From Pelobacter propionicus DSM 2379 (GTDB lineage Bacteria > Desulfobacterota > Desulfuromonadia > Geobacterales > Pseudopelobacteraceae): a stretch of DNA of 64,000 nucleotides. Below the pieces are notes generated by a model. That model did not search any database. It was not told the origin of the DNA and saw nothing but the letters and a program-made list of their open reading frames with translations. Every line of letters starts with the position of its first letter. The first letter of the stretch is position 1. Both the position numbers and the translations under genes were made by a program. The DNA is taken from positions 744,001 to 808,000 of the forward strand of contig NC_008609.1 in the NCBI RefSeq assembly GCF_000015045.1, in the 5' to 3' direction. Below, piece by piece: positions 8,908-18,589 of the stretch.

Positions 8908-9014
8908 CCCTTTTTCCCCCACGCCATGTGATCGCCCGGTGGAGGTCGTGAATGAACAGGGGGCTGCGCTGGCAGGCCCCTGTGTCGTATCCGTCTCCGC
9001 TGTTGCCCGGTGTC

Positions 9015-9647
9015 TCACCCCCTCCTGAGGAAGGGGTTGCTGAACAGCTCGATGGCAATGGTCGAGGATGGTCCATGTCCCGGATAGAGCTTGGTGCTTT
9101 CCGGCAGGACGGCAAGGCGCTCACGGATCGAGCGCGTCAGCACCTCCATGGAGCCGCCCGGCAGGTCGGTCCTGCCCACCGAGCCGTTGAAGAGCGTATC
9201 CCCCGTGAACAGCACCCCCGTGCTCATGCTGTAGAAGCAGCACCCTCCCGGCGAATGCCCCGGCGTATGGATGACCTTCAGTCGCTGGTCACCGAACGAG
9301 ATGGTCATGCCGTCGGTCAGGTACTGGTCCGGCTGGGGAGAATTTTCCGTAAGCACCCCGAAACTCCTGCCGGCGTCGGCAGCCATGGAGAGCAGGAAGG
9401 CGTCCCGTTCATGGATCAGAAATTTGGCGCCGGTGGCCTTCAGAAAGGCCCGGTTTCCGCCCACGTGATCGAAGTGGCCGTGGGTGTCGAGAAGGTAACG
9501 TATGCTCAGCTCCAGTTTCGTGATTCGGGCCAGCAGTCTGTCAACATCTCCACCCGCATCGATGACAACCCCTTCACGACTCCTCTCGCATCCCAGAATA
9601 TAGCCGTTGACCTGAAGGGGGCCAACCGGAATGGTTTCAATGATCAT
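9015..9647 (-). CDS. MBL-fold metallo-hydrolase (glyoxalase II-like)
   Basis: 210 residues. The metal-binding motif T-H56-G-H58-F-D60-H61 is intact, followed by HTPGHSPGG (third metal histidine), FTGDTLF (bridging aspartate) and YPGHGP (last histidine), giving a full two-metal beta-lactamase-fold site. The size and the motif VGPLQVNGYILG at the start match the small YcbL-type glyoxalase II-like hydrolases, which cleave thioesters such as S-lactoylglutathione; the natural substrate here is unknown. It stands alone on the minus strand, with a 380-base gap to the divergent FmdB-type gene. Confidence 0.9.
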   Translation of the reverse strand: MIIETIPVGPLQVNGYILGCERSREGVVIDAGGDVDRLLARITKLELSIRYLLDTHGHFDHVGGNRAFLKATGAKFLIHERDAFLLSMAADAGRSFGVLTENSPQPDQYLTDGMTISFGDQRLKVIHTPGHSPGGCCFYSMSTGVLFTGDTLFNGSVGRTDLPGGSMEVLTRSIRERLAVLPESTKLYPGHGPSSTIAIELFSNPFLRRG

Positions 9648-10026
9648 GTCTTTCCTTCCCGTCTGTCGTGATTCTGTCGCTGACTTCCTGGCACCTGCTG
9701 CCAGGATGCCAGAATTAGTGCAATGGTTGTATCCTGGTCAGGCGTTCCTGTGTCGAAGCAGCTGGCATCCTACCTTCGCGGCAGGTAAAGGTCAAGTACT
9801 GCCCGGCCATTGCAACCGGCTACGCGTCTGATCGCACAACCTTGTCGGGCAGGGACAGCTGGCGGCGAAAAAGTGGCCTGCGACGGACAATATGATGCTA
9901 TTATTCCACCCTCAGTTTGTCTCCCCTTGCTGAATGACATCGAGGCAGGGGCGCGGCTGTCAGGGGGGCGTGGCCCGGAAAACGGACCATTTCGCCGCCC
10001 TCCAACCCAAAAAACGAGGTGCTGCC
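9648..10026. promoter_or_regulatory. Divergent intergenic region with overlapping inverted repeats
   Basis: 379 bases between divergently read genes. Three mutually exclusive pairings share one core: CCTGGCA/TGCCAGG (9687-9693 with 9699-9705), CCAGGAT/ATCCTGG (9701-9707 with 9731-9737) and AGGATGCCAG/CTGGCATCCT (9703-9712 with 9772-9781, ten perfect base pairs). This could be a switchable RNA leader or several copies of a protein-binding site. No coding frame here is supported. See the findings. Confidence 0.5.
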
Positions 10027-10521
10027 ATGCCGGTCTACGAATTCTACTGCTCTGACTGCCATACCATCTTCAACTTCCTGTCCCGCCGGGTGAATACGGT
10101 CAAACGTCCCCCCTGTCCGCGCTGCTCCCGGCCGGATCTGGAGCGCCAGGTTTCGCGCTTCGCCTTCTCCAGGGGGCGCACGGATGAGCCCGATGCCGAG
10201 GGGATGCCCGACCTGGATGAGAGTCGCCTGGAAAAGGCCATGATGTCACTGGCCGGAGAGATGGAGGGGGTTGACGAGAACGACCCGCGTCAGATGGCGC
10301 GCTTCATGCGCAAGTTCTCCGACGCTACCGGCGTGGAGCTGGGCGAGGGGTTCCAGGAGGCCATGCGGCGCCTGGAGGCGGGGGATGATCCGGAACTGAT
10401 CGAGCAGGAGCTGGGCGATCTCCTGGAGGGGGACAACCCCTTTGCCAGCCAGGGGATGAAGAGAATCAGACGCAGGTACGTGCCGCCCGCCCATGACGAG
10501 ACCCTCTATACTCTGGAGTAG
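10027..10521 (+). CDS. FmdB-family zinc-ribbon protein, long form
   Basis: 164 residues from ATG 10027 with GAGGTG nine bases upstream; an upstream frame extension lacks a ribosome site. The N-terminal ~40 residues are the FmdB/CxxC regulatory zinc ribbon: start MPVYEFYCSDC, with C8-x2-C11 and C30-x2-C33 as likely zinc ligands. The typical family member is only 60-110 residues; here a further ~120 residues, acidic and helical (SRLEKAMMSLAGEMEGVD and on), extend to a basic end. FmdB proteins are loosely linked to formamidase or amidase regulation, but most have no proven role. The gene stands alone. Confidence 0.8.
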   Translation: MPVYEFYCSDCHTIFNFLSRRVNTVKRPPCPRCSRPDLERQVSRFAFSRGRTDEPDAEGMPDLDESRLEKAMMSLAGEMEGVDENDPRQMARFMRKFSDATGVELGEGFQEAMRRLEAGDDPELIEQELGDLLEGDNPFASQGMKRIRRRYVPPAHDETLYTLE

Positions 10522-10605
10522 AACCGGGCCGCGGGGATGGGCGCAGGGCCTGGCCGCCGGCTGGTGTTACAAGACTGGTCATACATAACCACAAGGAGGA
10601 TCATG

Positions 10606-11241
10606 ATGAAGGTCGTTGCCATTAACGGAAGTCCGAAGAAAGAGGGGAACACCGCCCATGCCATCGGCATGGTTGCTGCCGAACTGGAGAGTGAAGGGAT
10701 AGAGACAGAGGTCATCCATGTCGGCAACCAGACCATCAGGGGGTGCGTTGCCTGCGGCCAGTGCGCCCGGAACAAAAACGAACAGTGCGTCCTCACCGGC
10801 GACGACGTCAACGAGATTATCCAGAAGATGAAGCAGGCTGACGGAATCATCCTGGGGTCTCCCGTTTACTATTCGGCCATCGCAGGGACCATGAAATCCT
10901 TCCTGGACCGGGTCTTCTACGTTTCCGGCGCCAATGGCGGGCTGTTCAGGCACAAGGTGGGGGCGTCGGTGGTGGCGGTGAGGCGCTCCGGCGGCTTGCC
11001 CGCCTTCGACCAGCTGAATAACTACCTGTTCTACTCCGAGATGCTGCTGCCCGGATCAAACTACTGGAACGTGATCTACGGAGCCAAGCCGGGAGAGGCC
11101 GTGCGCGACGGAGAAGGCGCCCAGATCATGCGGCTTCTGGGCAGAAACATGGCCTGGCTGATGAAGCTGGTTGAGCATGGCCGGGGCAGGGTGGCGGAAC
11201 CGGAGCGTGAGGCCAAGATATTCATGAACTTCATTCGTTGA
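10606..11241 (+). CDS. Flavodoxin-fold NAD(P)H-dependent FMN reductase, cysteine-bearing
   Basis: 211 residues from ATG 10606, six bases after GGAGG; the ATG at 10603 is too close to it. The start MKVVAINGSPKKEGNT is the FMN phosphate-binding loop of the NADPH-dependent FMN reductase family. Cysteines C47-x2-C50-x2-C53 and C61 follow, as in iron-sulfur-flavoprotein-like members, and could hold a cluster or act in redox exchange. GSPVYYSAIAGTMKSFLDR is the second conserved block. A protein with the same cysteine spacing is encoded at 18590-19204. Substrate unknown: quinone, flavin, nitro compound or metal reduction are all possible in this family. Confidence 0.88.
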   Translation: MKVVAINGSPKKEGNTAHAIGMVAAELESEGIETEVIHVGNQTIRGCVACGQCARNKNEQCVLTGDDVNEIIQKMKQADGIILGSPVYYSAIAGTMKSFLDRVFYVSGANGGLFRHKVGASVVAVRRSGGLPAFDQLNNYLFYSEMLLPGSNYWNVIYGAKPGEAVRDGEGAQIMRLLGRNMAWLMKLVEHGRGRVAEPEREAKIFMNFIR

Positions 11242-11268
11242 CCAGCGCTTCAGGCCGACAGTGGTTCA

Positions 11269-11293
11269 GAGGGGGAGGCACAGCCTCTCCCTC
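11269..11293 (+). terminator. GC-rich hairpin after FMN reductase
   Basis: GAGGGGGAGGC and GCCTCTCCCTC form an 11-bp stem with one G-U pair and a 3-base loop, 27 bases past the stop. There is no T run, so factor-independent termination is uncertain. Confidence 0.4.
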
Positions 11294-11417
11294 CACCGTC
11301 CCCATTCCGTCTGCAGGCCATCCCATGAACCGTACCGACGAATACGCCTACATTCGGCAGGTGGGGGCTGTCGTTTTCAGGGTCAGCCCTTCGAGCCCCG
11401 AATCAGGGCAGCCGCAT

Positions 11418-14400
11418 TCAGGCGGTTTGCCCGCCCATCTCCCGCGCCAGAAGCCACTCAGGCACTTGCTCCGGCGTGAGTGGCCTTGCGACAAAGTACC
11501 CCTGGATCCCGTCGCAACCGGCGGCGCGCAGGGCACGGTACTCATCCTCCTTCTCCACCCCCTCCGCGATGACCTGCATGTCAAGGGTATGGCCAAGGCC
11601 GATGATGGCCTTGATGATGGCCAGGTCGGCCGGTCGCTCCAGCATTCCCCGTATGAATGACCTGTCTATTTTCAGGCAGTCGATGGGGAAACGGTGCAGG
11701 TAGTTCAGGCTCGAGTAGCCGGTACCGAAATCATCGATGGAGAACAGAAAACCCTCATCCTTGAGTGTTTCCATGACCCGTATGGTCCGCACCGCATCCT
11801 CCATCAGCATGGTTTCGGTCAGTTCTAGCTCGATCCGATGGGGGGATACCCCCTCCTCCCTGACCAGTTGCACCAGATCTTCGACAAAGCGCCTGTCACG
11901 GAACTGGACAGCTGAAACGTTAAGGGAGAGGCAGATGTGGGACATCCCGACCGAACTCCAGCGGGAAAGCTGGCGACAGGCGTTGCGGATGACCTGCTTT
12001 CCGATGGGGATGATCAGTCCCGTTTCCTCGGCTATGGGAATGAACTCCATGGGAGAAATCATGCCGTGATCCGGGTGCTGCCAGCGCAGAAGGGCCTCCA
12101 GGCCGTATGGTTTGCCGGTGTGGAGATCCAGTTTTGGCTGGTAGTGGAGCAGAAGCTCGTTCCGCTCGATCCCCTTTCTCAGGCTGGTCTCGATGCTGAG
12201 ACGCTGCATGGCCCGCGAGTTCAGCTCTTCCGTGTAAAAATGGTAGTTGTTCCTCCCGACCTCCTTTGCCCTGTACATGGCAGTGTCGGCATTGCGCAGC
12301 AGGGTGTCCTTGTCCAAACCGTCCTCCGGGAAGATGCTGATGCCGATGCTGCAGGAACAGTGCAGCTCATATCCCCCCGCGTCGTAGGGCTGGCGCATCA
12401 GCGGCAGAAGCCGGTGTTTCATGATCTCCTCGATCTGATGGGAATCCTCGATGTCGGCCAGAATGATGACGAACTCGTCCCCTCCCAGGCGGCTGACCGT
12501 GTCCCCGTCACGCACACCCATGGAGAGACGGTTGGCCGCCGTGACCAGGACGCAGTCACCCACATGGTGGCCGAGTGAATCGTTGATGTTCTTGAAATGG
12601 TCCAGGTCGATGAAGATCACCGCCACATGCCGTCCGTTGCGATGCGCCTGCTGCAGGGCCAGTATCAGCCGCTCCATGCAGAGCAGGCGATTGGGGAGGT
12701 TGGTGAGGGCATCGTGATGGGCGATGTGCTGGATGCGCTGTTCCTGGGACTTCTGGGCGCTGATATCGGTGAACAGGGCGATGTAGTTGGTTACCGTTCC
12801 CTGCCGGTCATGGACGGTGTTGACCACCATCCACTGGGGTGAAACCTCGCCGTTTTTATGCCGACACCAGAATTCCCCCTGCCATGAGCCGCGCTTTCTG
12901 ATCCCCCGCCAGAGCTGGCGGAAATAGATGCCGTCATGCACGTCCGACCTGAGCGCCAGGGAGGACTGCCCGATGATCTCTTCCGCCCGGTATCCCGTGG
13001 TGGCGCAGAATGCCTGGTTGACGGAGACGATGCGCTGCGCGGCGTCCGTGATCATGATGCTTTCCGAGGTGCACTCGAAGACACGCCCCCACAGCTCCAG
13101 TGTTGCCTCGGCCCTCCGTCGTGCACTGATATCGATCCCCACGGTTATGAGACAATCCTCGCCTCCCAGCAGGAAGAGCCGTGAGGTCAGGAGGTAGATC
13201 TCCCGGGATGAGCTCCCCTGGAGTGATACCTCTGCTTCGGCTGCGCCCCGCCGAAATCCTCCCTGGACCATGGAACGAATCTTCTCCCTCTGGTCCGGCG
13301 GAAAATGGAGTTCGATGGAAGAGAAGGGGGAGCCGGGAGAGGTGGTCTCCCGAAAACGGTCGAAATTCCGGTTGGTGCTGAGAATCCTGAAATCGCTGCC
13401 CAGCATGAAAAAAATGCCGGGCAGGCTATCCAGAGCCGCCTGGGAGAATGCCTTCTCGTTACGCACCCCCTCTTCCAGGTGCTTGCGGAGGTTGATGGGG
13501 GTGAAGAGCGTCAGGAGCGCCTGTTCACCCTGGTAGCTCACCGGGCGTACCGAAACCTGGGACCAAAAGCAGGGAGCGCCGGGCAGCCGCAGGAGCAGCT
13601 CGTATTCATCGATGTTTTTTTCCTCAACCAGGAGCGAGAGAAAGGTTTCACGCTGGTTCTCTCCCGCTATGACGTCAAAGGGGGACCACGACTCCAGGCC
13701 AGCGGCTGTCTGATCCGGCATGAACAGCTCCAGTGCCGGCCCGTTGGCGTGGCGGAGGCTGTGGCCGCTCAGGGAGGTTACCGTGAGCGGCAGGGGGATC
13801 GACTCGAACAGGGCCCTCTGGGCATCGGAGGCGCGGGCAGCTGCCACGAGTTCCTGCTGGGTGATGCGGTCGTTGTTGAGCCGCTCCAGCATGGAGTTGA
13901 AGCAGCTGACCAGTTCGCCGATCTCGTCATTTCCCTCCTTCTTCGCACGCAGGCTGTAGTCGTTTGTCATCTGCACCGCCCCGGCGACGGTGGCAAGCTC
14001 ACGAATAGGGGCGACGATTCTGCGGGCAATGTAGAAAACGGACAGCAGGATCAGCCCCAGCAGCAGACATGCGGTACCCAGGTGCAGCCACATGCGCCTG
14101 AAATACGAGTCGATGCGGTTGTTCAGCAGCAGGTCGAGTTCCTGGGAGCTCTCTTTCCAGCAGGCATGCACGCTGAGCAGGGCATCCCGGTGCGCCTGTC
14201 GTATACGGAAACGGGTGGTTGCTGTCTCTACGCTTTTTGTCCCATATGGCTGGGCGGCAATACGCTGCAGCGAGGAGATCAGCCGGGCATGGCTCTGACC
14301 GAGGCGTTCCTTCAGCCTTCCCGAGGGATCGTTGCGGAATGCGGCGTTGAAATCGGAATCAATGGCCTTTTGTGCCGCTGCCAGCTTTCCCTCCATCACC

Positions 14401-15035
14401 AGGAGTCCGAGCCGGGAGTGCTTATTCCTTGCTCCCGCTGATGCCATGGATTCCTGGGTACGTTCTCCATGGTCCAGCAGCAGTGAAACCATCTCAGGAA
14501 AACGCAGAAGGACCAGGGACATGGTGTAATAGCTGTCCAGATCCGGATCAAGGATCAGGTTTGATTGGTCGCCGATTCTCGCGATCAGTTGCATGGCAGC
14601 GGTGATGGCTTCGGCGTGGAGAGCCCTGGGCTCTCCGGATGCATTGATCTCGTCTTCTGTGATGATCGTGCGGATAGCATGAACCAGTTCGTGCTGGAAC
14701 TGTCCGGTGTGCAGCCCCCTGCCGTAGCGCTCTTCTGCTTCGACAAGGGCTCCCGTCACGCGCTTCAACTCGTCCTGGCGCGCAGCGACCGGCTGCCGGT
14801 GCTCTTCTCTCCTTGCGTCGGCGCTCTCGATTAAAGCGAATACGCTTTCCCTGGCAGCAGCGATGTAGTGGTTGCCGGCGATTTCCTTGCGCGAAAAGTC
14901 TATGGCCAAGTACTTCTCATGGATGAGAATGGTTGTGATGAAGATTACCGCCGAGAGATCCAGGAGGTAGATCAGCAGAAGTTTCTTTGCGACACTGAGG
15001 TTGCTGATGAACCCCGTGATTCGTGATGGCATCAT
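11418..15035 (-). CDS. Membrane-bound PAS-GGDEF-EAL cyclic-di-GMP protein
   Basis: 1205 residues from ATG 15035, which has GGGGAG nine bases upstream; longer frames lack a ribosome site. Order: N-terminal membrane helix (about 20-40), a ~280-residue helical periplasmic sensor region, second membrane helix (about 300-325), HAMP (about 325-378), three PAS-type modules (about 395-490, 520-630, 635-755), GGDEF (about 760-930) with intact RLGGDEF, and EAL (about 940-1195) with intact LEALLRW and DDFGTGYSSL. Both catalytic sites look competent, so it could make and break c-di-GMP; net direction cannot be told. A chemoreceptor is read divergently, starting about 320 bases away. Probable role: coupling an external signal to attachment or motility. 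Confidence 0.93.
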   Translation of the reverse strand: MMPSRITGFISNLSVAKKLLLIYLLDLSAVIFITTILIHEKYLAIDFSRKEIAGNHYIAAARESVFALIESADARREEHRQPVAARQDELKRVTGALVEAEERYGRGLHTGQFQHELVHAIRTIITEDEINASGEPRALHAEAITAAMQLIARIGDQSNLILDPDLDSYYTMSLVLLRFPEMVSLLLDHGERTQESMASAGARNKHSRLGLLVMEGKLAAAQKAIDSDFNAAFRNDPSGRLKERLGQSHARLISSLQRIAAQPYGTKSVETATTRFRIRQAHRDALLSVHACWKESSQELDLLLNNRIDSYFRRMWLHLGTACLLLGLILLSVFYIARRIVAPIRELATVAGAVQMTNDYSLRAKKEGNDEIGELVSCFNSMLERLNNDRITQQELVAAARASDAQRALFESIPLPLTVTSLSGHSLRHANGPALELFMPDQTAAGLESWSPFDVIAGENQRETFLSLLVEEKNIDEYELLLRLPGAPCFWSQVSVRPVSYQGEQALLTLFTPINLRKHLEEGVRNEKAFSQAALDSLPGIFFMLGSDFRILSTNRNFDRFRETTSPGSPFSSIELHFPPDQREKIRSMVQGGFRRGAAEAEVSLQGSSSREIYLLTSRLFLLGGEDCLITVGIDISARRRAEATLELWGRVFECTSESIMITDAAQRIVSVNQAFCATTGYRAEEIIGQSSLALRSDVHDGIYFRQLWRGIRKRGSWQGEFWCRHKNGEVSPQWMVVNTVHDRQGTVTNYIALFTDISAQKSQEQRIQHIAHHDALTNLPNRLLCMERLILALQQAHRNGRHVAVIFIDLDHFKNINDSLGHHVGDCVLVTAANRLSMGVRDGDTVSRLGGDEFVIILADIEDSHQIEEIMKHRLLPLMRQPYDAGGYELHCSCSIGISIFPEDGLDKDTLLRNADTAMYRAKEVGRNNYHFYTEELNSRAMQRLSIETSLRKGIERNELLLHYQPKLDLHTGKPYGLEALLRWQHPDHGMISPMEFIPIAEETGLIIPIGKQVIRNACRQLSRWSSVGMSHICLSLNVSAVQFRDRRFVEDLVQLVREEGVSPHRIELELTETMLMEDAVRTIRVMETLKDEGFLFSIDDFGTGYSSLNYLHRFPIDCLKIDRSFIRGMLERPADLAIIKAIIGLGHTLDMQVIAEGVEKEDEYRALRAAGCDGIQGYFVARPLTPEQVPEWLLAREMGGQTA

Positions 15036-15358
15036 CTCGATCGGCTCCCCTTTGATGACCTGTTCGTGGATAACGTCGAATTTTAATGAAAGCATGAAGG
15101 GTGCCAAGGGTGGATAACGCCCCGATTCCGGCATGGCCGTGCCGGGCTCCGGCAGCAGGGGACACGCAAGTGCCCTGAAATCTGTCATGGATGTCTGTTT
15201 TGTCGGCAGCCCACTGGTCCTGCGGTACTCCGGGCGTAGTGCTGCCTCGCAGGAAACTCATCCATGACTCTTCTTTTCCCTCGTCAGGCCGGAAAAACTC
15301 TCGGGATATGATACGATTCAATCACCATACTGCAAGCTTATCTCGTCGGAGGTGGATA

Positions 15359-16978
15359 ATGAGCAAATTTAGCATCGGAACCCGTCTGCTGGCAGGATTT
15401 TCGTTTGTTCTGATACTTCTGGCCGTTATCATCGCCACAGGGGTCAACAGCCTTAACAAGAGCGAGGATCAGCTGAAGAATGTCAAACGTATCAGCGGCC
15501 TGAGCAACAAGGTAGTGGTTGCGACCATCGCCGACAAAGATATTCAGGAGTTGGTGAAGGGGCTGATAATGGTTGACCTGAGCGCTGAGAGGGGGCGGGT
15601 CGTCGCCAGCATACGCGAACTGGAGCAGAAGTGCGCGGAAGCGGTGGATGTGCTGGACAAAAACACCAAAACACCGGATGGCAAGAAGCTTGTGGCCGAG
15701 GTGAAGGCAGCCCGTGAGGAAGTTGCCAGAGTGGATGAAAAACTCATCACCCTGGCGATCAGTGGTGACAGTGCCGGGTTTAAGGCGATGATGAATGTTG
15801 AAGGAGAAAAGGCGATTGCCAGGTCATCATCGGCGCTTGACGCTCTGCTGTCGTTCTACGACAAACGTGTGGGAGTTCGCGTAGATGATGCGATCGACAA
15901 TGCCGCCTACGCAACCCGACTGATGTTTGGTCTGGGCATCGCAGCCATCCTCCTGGGAATTCTGGCAGCCGTTTTCATCACGCGCAGCATTACGGTGCCA
16001 TTGCACACCTGTGTGGAGATGGCCGACAAGATTGCCGATGGTGACATGTCCATTTCCATGAGAGTCGAAGACGGCAAATGCGAAACGGTGCATCTCATCA
16101 AGGCCATAGCAAATATGGCAGAGAGAATTCGCGATGCCATCGGCCGTGTTTCCCTGGCTGCCGGCGAGGTCTCCGCCGCTGTTACGGAACTGCATGAAAA
16201 TTCGCAACGCATGGTACGGGGGACTGATGAGGTTTCCTCCCAGGCTTCCATGGTTGCCACTGCCGGTGAGGAAATGGCAGCCACATCTCTGGATATCGCC
16301 AACAACTGCAACTCCGCAGCCGAGAGCTCGCGCCATGCCAATCAGCTTGCTACCAGCGGAGCTTCCATTGTCCAGGGGACCGTTGACGGGATGGCCCGCA
16401 TCGCCGAGCGGGTCCGTGCCACGGCGCGCAGTGTCGAGAATCTCGGCTCACGCTCGGACGAGATCGGCGCCATTGTTGGCACCATCGAGGATATCGCGGA
16501 TCAGACCAATCTGTTGGCACTCAACGCGGCAATCGAGGCGGCCCGCGCCGGAGAACAGGGGCGGGGATTCGCGGTGGTCGCCGACGAGGTTCGCGCCCTC
16601 GCCGAACGTACGACCCGTGCGACCAAGGAGATCGGCGGTATGATCAAAGCTATCCAGACCGAGACGCACCAAGCGGTTCTTTCTATGGATGAGGGCGTCA
16701 ACGAGGTGGAGAGAGGTACGCAAGAAGCGTCCAAGTCCGGCAGTGCACTGGAGGAGATTCTTGCGCAGATCAACGAGGTTACCAACCAGATCAACCAGAT
16801 TGCCACCGCTGCGGAAGAACAGAGCTCAACCAGTCGCGACATCAGCAACAACATGCATATGATCACCGGAATTGTCAATGAAACCGCACAGGGAACCCAG
16901 GCAACCGCCAAGGCCGCAGACCAGTTGACGGCTCTTGCCAATGACCTGAAGGTGCTTGTTGCCCAGTTCAGGCTGTAG
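15359..16978 (+). CDS. Methyl-accepting chemotaxis protein
   Basis: 539 residues from ATG 15359 with GGAGGTG six bases upstream. A first membrane helix (about 10-32), a ~160-residue periplasmic four-helix-bundle ligand domain, a second helix (about 185-210), HAMP (about 210-265) and the cytoplasmic signalling coiled coil. The conserved hairpin tip that contacts CheA and CheW is intact: [20 protein letters not shown], then [21 protein letters not shown]. There is no obvious C-terminal CheR-binding pentapeptide; the chain ends in LVAQFRL. No che genes are adjacent, so it works with a chemotaxis or similar array encoded elsewhere. The ligand is unknown. Confidence 0.95.
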   Translation: MSKFSIGTRLLAGFSFVLILLAVIIATGVNSLNKSEDQLKNVKRISGLSNKVVVATIADKDIQELVKGLIMVDLSAERGRVVASIRELEQKCAEAVDVLDKNTKTPDGKKLVAEVKAAREEVARVDEKLITLAISGDSAGFKAMMNVEGEKAIARSSSALDALLSFYDKRVGVRVDDAIDNAAYATRLMFGLGIAAILLGILAAVFITRSITVPLHTCVEMADKIADGDMSISMRVEDGKCETVHLIKAIANMAERIRDAIGRVSLAAGEVSAAVTELHENSQRMVRGTDEVSSQASMVATAGEEMAATSLDIANNCNSAAESSRHANQLATSGASIVQGTVDGMARIAERVRATARSVENLGSRSDEIGAIVGTIEDIADQTNLLALNAAIEAARAGEQGRGFAVVADEVRALAERTTRATKEIGGMIKAIQTETHQAVLSMDEGVNEVERGTQEASKSGSALEEILAQINEVTNQINQIATAAEEQSSTSRDISNNMHMITGIVNETAQGTQATAKAADQLTALANDLKVLVAQFRL

Positions 16979-17088
16979 CTGCACTGGCCGCGATGGGGCA
17001 GGGCGTCTGAATACGGCATATGAACAACCACGGCACACATACAGCGGAACATCCCCGACTTCTCGTCGGATCGATGAAAGGAATCGTT

Positions 17089-17286
17089 ATGAAGGAGAGC
17101 AGACTGACCATGCCGGAGGTGGCGGCCCTTGCGGCCACGCGGGTGGCGCTGGGTGGGGGCCTTGGCCTGCTGCTGGCGGATCGCATCGAGACCAGGCAGC
17201 GCCAGCTGATCGGCTGGACCCTCTTCCTGGCGGGGGCTGTCACCACCGTGCCGCTGGTAAAGCTGGTGTTGGACAGGCGCGGCTGA
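17089..17286 (+). CDS. Small hydrophobic protein of unknown function
   Basis: 65 residues from ATG 17089, which follows AAAGGAATCGTT. It has two hydrophobic stretches, about 11-28 (AALAATRVALGGGLGLLLAD) and 39-58 (IGWTLFLAGAVTTVPLVKLV), separated by a charged turn DRIETRQRQ, so it is probably a two-helix inner-membrane hairpin. I recognise no family. It lies 110 bases after the chemoreceptor and runs toward the FAD oxidoreductase. It may be monocistronic. Confidence 0.6.
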   Translation: MKESRLTMPEVAALAATRVALGGGLGLLLADRIETRQRQLIGWTLFLAGAVTTVPLVKLVLDRRG

Positions 17287-17342
17287 TGTGGGTGGGGGAG
17301 GTGACCGTGCAGCCATGCTCCAGGTCTGGCCTGGGGCGGTTG

Positions 17343-18446
17343 CTAACCGTTGAGTTTCCTGCGAATCGCCTCCACAGCGTGCCAGGCGTCGTTCAGCGCG
17401 GTGTAGATCAGATTGGGGTGCTTCTCCTCCACGATGGCCCCCTCGCTGATCCTCATGAACGAGGGGGATATGGCGCCGCCGATGATATGGATCCCCCTGC
17501 GGGTTGATTCGAACTCCGCGGTCAGAAGCGCCAGCCGTTCACCCTCCTTGCCGATCTTGCAGACCCCGCCGGTACAGGTGATCAACTGGATGCCGAGTCG
17601 TTCGAAGATCGGGCCGGGTCCCTGGGAGCCGATGCAGGCGATGACGTTCTGCATGGGAAAGCTCAAGGCGTGGTACAGGTCGATGCCGTCGGGCTGTTCG
17701 AAGATGTTGATCCGGATCACCAACCGCTCCATACCCTGGCTGTCCACCTCGCCGATGCGGGGAATGGCGCCGGGCAGCAGGCGGATGTTGCCTCCCAGCA
17801 GTATCTCCTCTCCCAGACGCTGGGCGGTCTCCTTGTTGACCCTGAAGGTTTCGGCCCGATGAGCCCAGAAGACCGGGGTGCTGTCGTTAGCCTCGCGTTT
17901 TGCCCTGAGGATGCTGATGATCACGTCGGCAGCGGAATTCCCGCCGCCGATGACCAGCGTCTTGATGCCGATGTACTTCTCCACATCGTCCAGCCCTTTG
18001 GCAACCATCTTGGCGTCGCCGTACACTGTCAGCTCGCGGGGAATGTTGCAGCCGAAGGCCAGAATCACCTTCCTGGCCCGATAGCTCTCCCTGTCCGTGC
18101 GCACCGTCAGAACTCCCCGCTCCTCATGGATGTCCTGAAGGCTTGTCTCGGTCTGGATATTGAGTCCCCCCTGCCGGACAACCTCCTGGACCTTTCGCAG
18201 GTACTCCTCCACCGTCACCGGCTCCTCGGGTGGGCGCAACTCCTCCACCAGGAACGGTTCGGATGCATCTTTGGGAATGGTGGGATAGACCAGCTTTCCC
18301 GCCGGATAGGAGTGGGCGATGCCCTGGAAGGCAGCTTTTCCCGATTCCAGCAGCAGGTGGGAGAGGCCATGGCGTTTGCACATCAGGGCACAGGCCACTC
18401 CGGCCGGTCCACCGCCAACTATAAGGACATCGTAAAGCAAGCTCAT
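17343..18446 (-). CDS. FAD-dependent NAD(P)-binding oxidoreductase (thioredoxin-reductase-like)
   Basis: 367 residues. An N-terminal FAD-binding Rossmann motif GGGPAG (11-16) and a central NAD(P)-binding motif VIGGGNSAAD (about 165) mark a two-dinucleotide-binding flavoprotein of the thioredoxin reductase / YpdA type. The redox-active CxxC of true thioredoxin reductases is missing: near the middle only single cysteines such as AFGCNIP and, later, TCTGGVCKIG are seen, so it probably belongs to the YpdA/bacillithiol-reductase-like or general flavoprotein group. An FMN reductase is read divergently from a 143-base region holding a 12-bp palindrome. Function inferred only at the level of NAD(P)H-dependent electron transfer. 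Confidence 0.85.
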   Translation of the reverse strand: MSLLYDVLIVGGGPAGVACALMCKRHGLSHLLLESGKAAFQGIAHSYPAGKLVYPTIPKDASEPFLVEELRPPEEPVTVEEYLRKVQEVVRQGGLNIQTETSLQDIHEERGVLTVRTDRESYRARKVILAFGCNIPRELTVYGDAKMVAKGLDDVEKYIGIKTLVIGGGNSAADVIISILRAKREANDSTPVFWAHRAETFRVNKETAQRLGEEILLGGNIRLLPGAIPRIGEVDSQGMERLVIRINIFEQPDGIDLYHALSFPMQNVIACIGSQGPGPIFERLGIQLITCTGGVCKIGKEGERLALLTAEFESTRRGIHIIGGAISPSFMRISEGAIVEEKHPNLIYTALNDAWHAVEAIRRKLNG

Positions 18447-18589
18447 GGTCGTACTCCCCTGAATCCGGATTCCCTGCGCCGGTCGCGTGGCCGGCGGGGG
18501 TATGGGTTTAGTATGCCGCTGGTCGATGAATCTTCAACCGCTTCAGGGGTGTTGTTGCCCTGATCCGCATATTCAAAGGAGGAACCACA

